A program made the translations under genes and the position numbers. From Exiguobacterium sp. (GTDB lineage Bacteria; Bacillota; Bacilli; Exiguobacteriales; Exiguobacteriaceae): DNA of 64,000 bases. The first letter of the stretch is position 1; every line of letters starts with the position of its first letter. Location of the stretch: assembly GCF_020832205.1 (NCBI RefSeq), contig NZ_JAFIFD010000003.1, forward strand, positions 94,754 through 158,753, in the 5' to 3' direction. Positions 8,626 to 15,761 of the stretch are shown piece after piece. The notes under the pieces were generated by a model. It had not been told where the DNA came from and searched no databases. It was given only the letters and a program-made list of their open reading frames with translations.

Positions 8626-9864
8626 ATGAAGCTACGGACAAAAATCGCTCTCGCAATGACCGGCTTCATGCTGTTCCTCCTCATCACGTCGTTCGGCGTC
8701 GCCTGGCTCGTTTCCCGTCATCAAATCATCGACTCGCGCTATGACGTGCTTCGTCAAGCGCTCAGTCTGCTCGAAGAAGATGAGCGGAACCGGGATGCCG
8801 TCGTCTCGCTCCATGAGGACAGTGTCGTGCTCGAACGGCAAGCGAACGACGAATGGGCCGTCATCGGCGGCGCAGCCGGAGACGGACTGCGGTTCCCTGT
8901 CAATTATGGCGAACCGGCGCTCATCGGTGATTGGTTCGTCATCGCGACATCGAATGGGCTCGCCTATGGGTTCGAGGACGCGGCCGTGAGCGAGACGCTC
9001 AGGACGCTCGCGACGATTCTGTTGATCATTTTCATGATCGCCGTGGCGATGACGTTCGTCGGCAGCCTGTGGATTGTAAGGCAAGGGTTGGCCCCGCTAC
9101 GAAACCTTGAAACGACGATGCAACGGATCACCGCCTCCGGGACGCTCGAGACGATTGAAGTCGGCGAGCGTAACGATGAAGTGGCGACGCTCGCGACCGG
9201 GTTCAACCAGATGATCGCACGTGTCGAAGGGTCGATGGATCAACAGCGCCGTTTCGTCGCCGATGTTTCACATGAATTGAAGACGCCACTCACCGTCATC
9301 GAGGGCTATGCGAAGTTGTTGCGGCGATGGGGACAAAGCGACCCGGCCGTTCGCGACGAGGCGATCGATCATATTTTGACCGAGTCTCGTCAAATGCGTG
9401 AAGAGTTGATCGAGCCGATGCTCGAGCTGAGCCGGTTCACGGCACTAGAGGACGTGGAGTCAGAAGAAATCGACTTACTCGAACTCGGGGGTTATTTGAC
9501 CGAGCGCTTCGAACGGTCCCACGGGAAGCACGTCCCGATCGAGGCGACCGGAACGTGGGTCGGACATCGTGATTCATTGCAGCGGTTGCTCGTCATCTTC
9601 ATCGACAACAGTTTGAAGTATGCCACCGACACGCGTGTGACGCTGACGCCGAACCGAATCGAAGTGCGGGACCACGGCCCGACACTCGATGAAGAAGAGC
9701 GAGCGCGTCTGTTCGACCGTTTTTATCGGCTCGACGAGGCACGGGACCGGAGCGGTCTCGGTCTCGGTCTCGCCATCGCCAAAGAAGTCGCTGATTTGAA
9801 TGGCTGGTCGGTCGGCAGTTATGCGAACGCTCCGACCGGCAGCGTCTTTTATGTCACGAAATGA
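8626..9864 (+). CDS. sensor histidine kinase (HAMP-HisKA-HATPase)
   Basis: A 412-residue membrane kinase, partner of the preceding regulator. TM1 is at ~9-30, followed by a ~90-residue outer loop, TM2 at ~130-152, then HAMP. The HisKA box with phospho-His is FVADVSHELKTPLTVIEGY; the N box is IFIDNSLKYATD, G1 is EVRDHGPTLDEE and G2 is GLGLGLAIAKEVA. The G1 box lacks the usual DxGxG glycine pattern (RDHGP), which also occurs in active EnvZ-class kinases. ATG 8626 follows GGTGAG; an in-frame GTG at 8617 overlaps the regulator stop. The input signal is unknown. Confidence 0.92.
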   Translation: MKLRTKIALAMTGFMLFLLITSFGVAWLVSRHQIIDSRYDVLRQALSLLEEDERNRDAVVSLHEDSVVLERQANDEWAVIGGAAGDGLRFPVNYGEPALIGDWFVIATSNGLAYGFEDAAVSETLRTLATILLIIFMIAVAMTFVGSLWIVRQGLAPLRNLETTMQRITASGTLETIEVGERNDEVATLATGFNQMIARVEGSMDQQRRFVADVSHELKTPLTVIEGYAKLLRRWGQSDPAVRDEAIDHILTESRQMREELIEPMLELSRFTALEDVESEEIDLLELGGYLTERFERSHGKHVPIEATGTWVGHRDSLQRLLVIFIDNSLKYATDTRVTLTPNRIEVRDHGPTLDEEERARLFDRFYRLDEARDRSGLGLGLAIAKEVADLNGWSVGSYANAPTGSVFYVTK

Positions 9865-9879
9865 AAAACATTTCGCGAA

Positions 9880-9935
9880 CTCTCATCATTTTCTAATCGA
9901 ATCCTCGTGGTGCTCTAAGGTCGTCCGTCTATGAT
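9880..9935 (+). promoter_or_regulatory. activator-type promoter 2 with matching direct repeats
   Basis: CTCTCAT and TTCTAAT start 11 bp apart (9880 and 9891) with a partial third repeat TCC at 9902. The -10 TATGAT is at 9930-9935. Box sequence and box-to--10 distance match promoter 1 at 7525-7580. There is no recognisable -35. It drives the acidic repeat protein gene at 9982. Confidence 0.6.
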
Positions 9936-9981
9936 GAAGATGTAGATCAGGAACACCACATGACACGAGGAGGAAAACATC

Positions 9982-10689
9982 ATGAAACTAATCGGATGGA
10001 TTTTAGGGGTTGGCTTGGCGGTGCTGGCCGTCGCTGGCATCGGCTTGTATGTCGCGAACGACAAGACGGACACGGTCATCATCCCGCGGGCGATCGACAG
10101 TGCGAACAATGCAGGAAACGAGTCAGAGGATGCGCGGGATGACGTCCGTGAGGATGCCGAAGCCGCGAGCCAAGAAGCGGCCGCCTCGCAACAAGGACAG
10201 TCAGGATCGAGTGAGATCCCGATTCAATCGGTCGACGATGACGATGACTATGAGTTGTACGGGACGCTTGTCGCTCTCACCGACCGTGAAGTGACGATCA
10301 GCTTCAGCGGCAAAGAGTCGACTTATCCGCTCGCCGCACGTCATGAAATCGATGATGACACACCGAAAGCGGGCGATCGCGTCAAGTTGGAGTTCAACCG
10401 CAACAACGAAGTGAAAGAAGTGGATCGGGAGAACGATGATTTTGACATCTACGGCTCGTTCGTCAGCCTGACGGATCGTGACGTGACAATCGAGCGTGAA
10501 GGCCAGACGCTCACGTTCCCGCTCGCAGCCCGCTATGAGCTTGACGACGGGATGCCGAAAGCAGGAGATCGCGTCAAGCTCGAGTTGAACATGCAAGAGC
10601 AAGTCAAGGAAATCGAACGGGACGATGATCGTGATGACGACCGTGATGACCGTGATGATGACGATGACGATGACCGCGATGACGATTGA
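9982..10689 (+). CDS. secreted or anchored acidic protein with two tandem ~60-residue repeats
   Basis: A 235-residue protein of no family I recognise. An N-terminal membrane segment or signal anchor (IGWILGVGLAVLAVAGIGLY) precedes a polar linker (~25-75). Two homologous units follow: YELYGTLVALTDREVTISF... (~82-140) and FDIYGSFVSLTDRDVTIER... (~145-205), each ending KAGDRVKLE. The tail is ~22 residues of almost pure Asp/Arg (DDDRDDDRDD type). The repeat pattern resembles small beta-barrel (OB-like or DUF5666-type) modules. AGGAGG precedes ATG 9982. A cation-binding or envelope-surface role is suggested by the charge, not shown. It is probably the effector of the adjacent two-component system. 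Confidence 0.75.
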   Translation: MKLIGWILGVGLAVLAVAGIGLYVANDKTDTVIIPRAIDSANNAGNESEDARDDVREDAEAASQEAAASQQGQSGSSEIPIQSVDDDDDYELYGTLVALTDREVTISFSGKESTYPLAARHEIDDDTPKAGDRVKLEFNRNNEVKEVDRENDDFDIYGSFVSLTDRDVTIEREGQTLTFPLAARYELDDGMPKAGDRVKLELNMQEQVKEIERDDDRDDDRDDRDDDDDDDRDDD

Positions 10690-10694
10690 TTGAG

Positions 10695-10720
10695 AGGTGC
10701 CACAGCTGTGGCGCCTTTTT
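10695..10720 (+). terminator. intrinsic terminator of the acidic repeat protein gene
   Basis: AGGTGCCACAG/CTGTGGCGCCT stem with one G-T pair, followed by TTTTT, six bases after the stop codon. Confidence 0.9.
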
Positions 10721-10834
10721 GAATTCGTAACACTTCTGAAAACATAATTGAAACACGTTGTATGATATGATGAATAAGGAATTTTTAGGGGGTCATATCC
10801 TAAACATGAAGGAACGGGGACGGAGGTGCCGGGG

Positions 10835-12052
10835 ATGCGGCCGTATTGTACAACTTTGCTCGCACTAGGCATTCTAAGCGGGTGCGGGGCAAAAGACATG
10901 AACGCGCTCGAAATGCGTCCGCTCGCGGCATCATCGCTCGAGCAAATAAGCGGAATTGAATTACCATTGGAAATTAAACAACATATTCTTACATATTGCG
11001 AGAAACAACCGACAGACGTATTGCCGGCACGCCGGGCGAAATTGACGGAGGCGACGTTCGTCCATCCGGTATATGAGGAGCTCGGCGGCAAGACGGTCAG
11101 TTATTGGGCGAGCGGGGACAGCCGGTACGTCTCGTGCGCAAACAGCGATGAGCAGTTCGTACGGACGTTCGAAGTCGAGCCGCTCGCAGTTCTTGAATCT
11201 GCGAGGGTCGGCGCGGCCGAGACCGAAGCGAGACGCGCCATGACGTTTGAATCCGAGTCCGACGTATCGTACATAAACGAGTTGTTCCATATCGACCCGA
11301 TCCACGAGTCGGTCATCCCAGGGTCGATGTTCCGCTATGAGACACCTGAGAGCGGTTCGCTCTACGTCACGTATGAAGTTAAGCGGAACGGGCGGACGAT
11401 GGACCGAATGATCGAGCCCGGGTTGTTCGTCTTTAATGGAGAGCGAACGAGCGGGCACTCGTTCTTGACCCGCCTTGCCGACGGCCGTGTCTCACTCCAA
11501 ATCGGGACGGACGTTCAACTCGAACGGAAAGTGTTGCCGGACATTTTTTCGGGGGAATACGTGCAGCTCGACTCTTCAGAGGAGATGATCGTCCTCGACG
11601 GGTCGAAGCGTCAGTTGATGAAGCGGGTCATCGTCTCCGATGATCCGATCACAGACGTCGGGGACGAATCGTCGTTGACGTTATCCGAACGCTACGGCAC
11701 GGTCATCGAAGTGTGGGGCAATGTCAGGTTGCCGCTGACGACGACGTTGATGATGCCGTCGCCGGCCAGCGATCGGATTCGGCTGGCGACGTATGAGCGG
11801 GACGGGGTGACGGGGCATCTGGACGGACCGAACACGCAAGCGCTGTTCGCCTTGCTGGCAGATGTGGAAGCGGGAAAACGGCCACGAGAAGCGATGTACC
11901 ATGGGACGATCACGTTGTACGAACGACTGAGCGAGCAGACGTTGGATGTATACGTGACGCCCGACAACAAGGACGTATGGATTGTCGATCTCGACTCGGG
12001 GCGTGAACACGTCCTCGACGCGGACCAGCTGAGTCAATTGGTTGGAATTTAA
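10835..12052 (+). CDS. unknown lipoprotein
   Basis: A 405-residue exported protein. The N-terminus is a short signal peptide ending in a lipobox (LGILSGCGAKD), so lipid attachment at Cys ~17 is expected. Two further Cys residues lie near residues 52 and 95. No domain is recognised; the middle is beta-rich, and a C-terminal segment (LSEQTLDVYVTPDNKDVWIVDL) resembles a surface-exposed beta fold. ATG 10835 has CGGAGG eight bases upstream. It is monocistronic; an extended -10 TGATATGAT is ~70 bases upstream. The base composition is normal for this window. Confidence 0.7.
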   Translation: MRPYCTTLLALGILSGCGAKDMNALEMRPLAASSLEQISGIELPLEIKQHILTYCEKQPTDVLPARRAKLTEATFVHPVYEELGGKTVSYWASGDSRYVSCANSDEQFVRTFEVEPLAVLESARVGAAETEARRAMTFESESDVSYINELFHIDPIHESVIPGSMFRYETPESGSLYVTYEVKRNGRTMDRMIEPGLFVFNGERTSGHSFLTRLADGRVSLQIGTDVQLERKVLPDIFSGEYVQLDSSEEMIVLDGSKRQLMKRVIVSDDPITDVGDESSLTLSERYGTVIEVWGNVRLPLTTTLMMPSPASDRIRLATYERDGVTGHLDGPNTQALFALLADVEAGKRPREAMYHGTITLYERLSEQTLDVYVTPDNKDVWIVDLDSGREHVLDADQLSQLVGI

Positions 12053-12161
12053 AATGAGCCCTTGGGGTTTCGTCTGACCTCTTGGAAAACAGAAGTTGAC
12101 CCTACCTTTCTCAGAAGAGTTAGGGTACAATGCTCAAGAGAGATTGAGAGAGGAGTGAAGC

Positions 12162-12794
12162 ATGATGGGAAAAGTACACGTTTATGACCACCCATTGATT
12201 CAGCACAAGATGACGATTATGCGCAAAGCAGAGACGGGGACGAAGCAGTTCCGCGAACTCGTTGACGAGGTTTCGTCGCTCATGGCATATGAAATTACAC
12301 GCGACCTTCCACTTACTGACGTGGAGATCGAGACACCGGTCTCGGTATCGACACAGAAGATGATCGCCGGCAAGAAATTGGGAATCGTCCCAATTTTACG
12401 GGCGGGCCTCGGCATGGTGGATGGCTTCCTCAAAATGATGCCGAACGTTAAAGTCGGTCACATCGGTTTATACCGTGACCCAGTGACGCTCGAGCCGCAC
12501 GAATACTATCTCAAGTTGCCGACGGACATCACGGAACGTGACTTCATCGTCGTCGACCCGATGCTTGCGACAGGCGGTTCAGCGGCCGATGCGATCGCAG
12601 CGCTCAAAAAGCACGGCGCGAAGTCGATTAAGCTCGCTTGCCTCTGTGCAGCGCCTGAAGGCGTCGAGCGTGTTCAAAACGAACACCCGGACGTCGAGAT
12701 TTATCTCGCCGCACTCGATGAGAAGTTGAACGACCACGGCTACATCGTCCCTGGTATGGGTGACGCAGGTGACCGTTTGTTCGGAACGAAATAA
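12162..12794 (+). CDS. upp: uracil phosphoribosyltransferase
   Basis: Salvage enzyme that makes UMP from uracil and PRPP. Length 210 (or 209 from the second ATG). Markers: [17 protein letters not shown] near the N-terminus, [18 protein letters not shown], the PRPP-binding [16 protein letters not shown], and the uracil loop [17 protein letters not shown] at the C-terminus. GAGAGGAG precedes the start. The gene keeps its conserved place between glyA and the atp operon, although an unrelated ~9-kb minus-strand block is inserted after it here. Confidence 0.97.
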   Translation: MMGKVHVYDHPLIQHKMTIMRKAETGTKQFRELVDEVSSLMAYEITRDLPLTDVEIETPVSVSTQKMIAGKKLGIVPILRAGLGMVDGFLKMMPNVKVGHIGLYRDPVTLEPHEYYLKLPTDITERDFIVVDPMLATGGSAADAIAALKKHGAKSIKLACLCAAPEGVERVQNEHPDVEIYLAALDEKLNDHGYIVPGMGDAGDRLFGTK

Positions 12795-12800
12795 GCAAAA

Positions 12801-12850
12801 AAAGGACGAACCAAATCGCAACACGCGATTTTCGGTTCGTCCTTTTTTTT
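12801..12850. terminator. bidirectional terminator between upp and the ABC importer genes
   Basis: Stem AAAGGACGAACC...GGTTCGTCCTTT with inner AATCGC/GCGATT; T8 follows on the plus strand and the complementary A run serves the minus strand. It overlaps the minus-strand stop codon at 12849-12851. Confidence 0.93.
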
Positions 12851-14432
12851 ATTCGGCGATCAGTCCTTCGCGCACTAAGAAGTCACGTGCGACTTTCTCA
12901 GGGCGTTGCTTTTCGACGTCGGCGAGGTAGTTCAGTTCTTGCATGACCTCGTCTGTGATTCTGCCGGACAGCAAGTTGAGCACACCTTCGAGCTCGGGAT
13001 GTTCTTTGAGCGTGTCGCCGTTCAAGAGCGGGACGGCGTAGTATGGCGGGAAGAACTGTTTGTCATCTTCGAGCACGACGAGTTCGAACCGTTTCAACAG
13101 TCCGTCGGTCGAGAAACCGTCGATCGCTTGGCTCTCACCGTTCATGAGCGCCGTGTAGCGGAGACCGCCATCGACCGGCTTCACGTCTTTGAACTGGAGC
13201 GGATACGTCTCTTTCAAGCCGAGGTACCCGTCCTCGCGGTTCGAGAACTCGATTGTCGGACCGAACACGAGCTCATTGCTGACGTCGGCGAGGTCCGAAA
13301 TCGTTTCTAAGTTGTATCGTTCCGCATCTTCTTGTTTGACGGCGATAGCGTACGTGTTGTTGAAGCCGATCGGGTCGAACGTATGGACGTCAAAGCGGTC
13401 CTCGATTTGTGGTTTGACGCTCGCGTACACGGCATCGGGGTCGTTGTCGACTTCTTGGTTCAACACGTCGACCGACAGCGTCCCGGTATATTCGACGTAC
13501 GTGTCGATCTCTCCGGTACGGAGGGCGCTGAATGCGACTTGCGTGCCACCGAGGTTAAGTTGACGTTTGACGTTCAAGTCCGTCTCTTCTTCGATCAAGT
13601 CGGCGACGATGTTCCCGAGAATGAGCTGTTCGGTGAAGTTTTTCGAACCGACGACGATCGTGTCGTCTTCACGGGTGAAGGCGTAAATCGACCCGCCGAG
13701 GAGAAGCGCGAACGCCGTCGCGATGACGATGGCCGGCTTGGCGACTTTCTTCGAGCGGCGTGTCTTTTTCTTCATCCGACCGTCGGCGAGGACGATGCCG
13801 TTCGGCGCGACTTTATACTCGATCCGGCTGACGACGAAGTCGATCAACAAGGCGAGCAGACCGGCTGGGATGGCACCGGCGAGGATTTGGTTGTTGTCGA
13901 CCGTCTGTATGCCGGCGAAGACGAGATAACCGAGTCCGCCTGCCCCGACGAACGCCGAGATTGTCATGAGCCCGACGGCCGTGACGGCCGAGATGCGAAT
14001 ACCAGCCATGATGATCGGCAAGGCGAGCGGCAGTTGGATCTTGCTTAAAATCTGACGGTCGGTCAGCCCGATGCCTTTGGCAGACTCAAGCGTGTCGCCC
14101 GGGATGCTCGAGAGCCCGGTGTACGTGTTTTTCACAATCGGGAGGAGCGAGTAAAGGACGACCATGATGATGGCCGGTGTCGAGCCGATCCCGATGAACG
14201 GGATGAGAAAGCCGAGTAGGGCTAAACTTGGCACGGCTTGGACGACACTCGTCAACCCGAGTACCGGTTTGGCGAGGCGGGGCATGCGTAAGATCAAGAT
14301 ACCGAGCGGAACGCCGAGCAGGACAGCGAGCGAGACCGCGAAGACGGTCAGTTGCAAATGTTCGAGTAAGAGCGTGCCGATTTGGTCGGTGTTGCTCGCG
14401 AAATAAGTGAAGAATGATTGGATCGTGTTCAT
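12849..14432 (-). CDS. ABC importer fused permease and substrate-binding protein (OpuB/OpuC or EgtU type)
   Basis: A 527-residue fusion. Residues ~1-215 form a BPD-type permease with five to six membrane helices and an EAA-like loop (IPGDTLESAKGIGLTDRQIL). After a basic linker (KKKTRRSKK) and another membrane segment, residues ~245-527 form a type-II periplasmic binding domain beginning VGSKNFTEQLILGNIVADL, as in OpuBC, OpuCC and EgtU. Such importers take up glycine betaine, choline, carnitine or, in EgtU, ergothioneine. The domain order permease-then-binding-protein is known in Gram-positive and Helicobacter examples. ATG overlaps the ATPase stop by four bases (ATGA). The ligand is not decidable here. 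Confidence 0.88.
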   Translation of the reverse strand: MNTIQSFFTYFASNTDQIGTLLLEHLQLTVFAVSLAVLLGVPLGILILRMPRLAKPVLGLTSVVQAVPSLALLGFLIPFIGIGSTPAIIMVVLYSLLPIVKNTYTGLSSIPGDTLESAKGIGLTDRQILSKIQLPLALPIIMAGIRISAVTAVGLMTISAFVGAGGLGYLVFAGIQTVDNNQILAGAIPAGLLALLIDFVVSRIEYKVAPNGIVLADGRMKKKTRRSKKVAKPAIVIATAFALLLGGSIYAFTREDDTIVVGSKNFTEQLILGNIVADLIEEETDLNVKRQLNLGGTQVAFSALRTGEIDTYVEYTGTLSVDVLNQEVDNDPDAVYASVKPQIEDRFDVHTFDPIGFNNTYAIAVKQEDAERYNLETISDLADVSNELVFGPTIEFSNREDGYLGLKETYPLQFKDVKPVDGGLRYTALMNGESQAIDGFSTDGLLKRFELVVLEDDKQFFPPYYAVPLLNGDTLKEHPELEGVLNLLSGRITDEVMQELNYLADVEKQRPEKVARDFLVREGLIAE

Positions 14433-15553
14433 AAAGTTTCCTCCTCTTGCATGAATTGCTCACTGAGGACGGAAAGCAAACTGCTGCGGGTGATAAGTCC
14501 ATCAAGCGTTGGACCGGTGACGACCGGGAGATACCCTTGGTCGGTCTTGTTCATGACGTCTAAAATGTCGAGGAGCGAGTCGTCGCTCGAAACGAAGGCG
14601 TAGTCCACGTTCATGACTTCCTCGAGTCGTCTCGTCTTGTCTTGGATGCCGTGGACGTCTTTTAGCTTGATCAATCCTTTCAGGACATGGTCCCGGTCCG
14701 TGATTAAGAGGCTGTCGACTTTGCGTGATCGCATGATCTCGATCGCCTGCAAGACGGTCCGTTTCCCGCTGATCGACACCGGGTCGGTGATCATGATATC
14801 TTTCGCCTTAATGTATTCCGGGCTGTTCCAAATCCGATTTTTCCCGATGAACGATTCGACGTACGCGTCTTTCGGATTACGTAGAATTTGCTCGGGTGTA
14901 TCGAATTGAACGATTTCCCCGTCGCGCATGATACAAATGCGATCGGCCAATTTGATCGCTTCATCCATATCATGGGTGACGAACACAATCGTCTTTTTCA
15001 CTTCTTCTTGTAAGTTGAACAGCTCTTCTTGCAGGTCGTTGCGGGTGACGGGATCGAGGGCACTGAACGGCTCATCCATCAAGATGACTTCCGGGTCGTT
15101 CATGAGGGCGCGGGCAAAACCAATGCGCTGCTGCTGGCCGCCGCTCAGTTCGCTCGGATACCGATCGATGAACTGATCCGGGTCGAGGCCGACCATGCGG
15201 AGAAGGTGCTCCGTGCGGGCGTCCATGTCTTGTTCGGCGTGTCCTTCGAGGCTTGCGATCAACTGGATGTTCTCACGGATCGTCATGTGGGGGAAGAGGC
15301 CCGTCTGTTGAATGACGTACCCCATTTGACGGCGTAGTTCAATCGGGTCCATCTTTCGCGTGTCTTGGCCGTTAACGATAATCGTTCCTGCCGTCGGCTC
15401 GATCAATCGGTTAATCATTTTCAACGATGTCGTCTTGCCGCAACCAGACGGACCGATAAAGACGACGAGTTCGCCTTTGTTAATCGTCAGGTTCATCTCT
15501 TTCAAAACGGTCGTCGTTTTGAACGTTTTCTTCACTTGTTTAAATTCAATCAT
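14429..15553 (-). CDS. ABC transporter ATP-binding protein with tandem CBS domains (OpuCA/ProV-like)
   Basis: A 374-residue nucleotide-binding subunit of the betaine-type importer. Walker A GPSGCGKTT, Q-loop YVIQQTGLFPH, signature LSGGQQQRIGFARAL, Walker B VILMDEP and the switch His in VFVTHDMDEA are all intact. Residues ~250-370 hold two CBS motifs (ITDPVSISGKRTVLQAI and VSSDDSLLDILDVM), which in OpuA/OpuC sense ionic strength or c-di-AMP. ATG 15553 (MIEFKQ) is chosen over an upstream in-frame start because GGAAAGAG precedes it. It is the first gene of a two-gene minus-strand operon. Confidence 0.92.
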   Translation of the reverse strand: MIEFKQVKKTFKTTTVLKEMNLTINKGELVVFIGPSGCGKTTSLKMINRLIEPTAGTIIVNGQDTRKMDPIELRRQMGYVIQQTGLFPHMTIRENIQLIASLEGHAEQDMDARTEHLLRMVGLDPDQFIDRYPSELSGGQQQRIGFARALMNDPEVILMDEPFSALDPVTRNDLQEELFNLQEEVKKTIVFVTHDMDEAIKLADRICIMRDGEIVQFDTPEQILRNPKDAYVESFIGKNRIWNSPEYIKAKDIMITDPVSISGKRTVLQAIEIMRSRKVDSLLITDRDHVLKGLIKLKDVHGIQDKTRRLEEVMNVDYAFVSSDDSLLDILDVMNKTDQGYLPVVTGPTLDGLITRSSLLSVLSEQFMQEEETL

Positions 15554-15699
15554 CAACTCAACTCTTTCCAAAAATTATTTTCACATAACCTTAATGTTCC
15601 CTTGTTATGAAAATGTAAACATCTTTTTTTGAAATTAAGGTTTGAAACCGTCGTAAAACGGGATAAGGAGAAGTTACGGCATGATAAAAAGAGGACACA

Positions 15700-15739
15700 A
15701 ATAAGAGGAGCGACGCGTTCGGACGTCGCTCCTCTTATT
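15700..15739 (-). terminator. terminator of the P-type ATPase gene
   Basis: Perfect 16-bp stem AATAAGAGGAGCGACG with an eight-base loop, 23 bases beyond the ATPase stop. A T-rich stretch follows on the minus strand after about ten bases. Confidence 0.88.
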
Positions 15740-15761
15740 ATTTTGAACGTATCGTTGAAAC

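Noticed and set aside
10624..10686. Repetitive GATGAC tract considered as a CRISPR-like or microsatellite repeat
   Set aside because: It is in frame and encodes the Asp/Arg tail; there are no spacers, and unit length is only a few codons.
10201..11091. 296-codon minus-strand frame across the acidic repeat protein and lipoprotein
   Set aside because: It runs through a terminator and two promoters, and both plus-strand genes are better supported.
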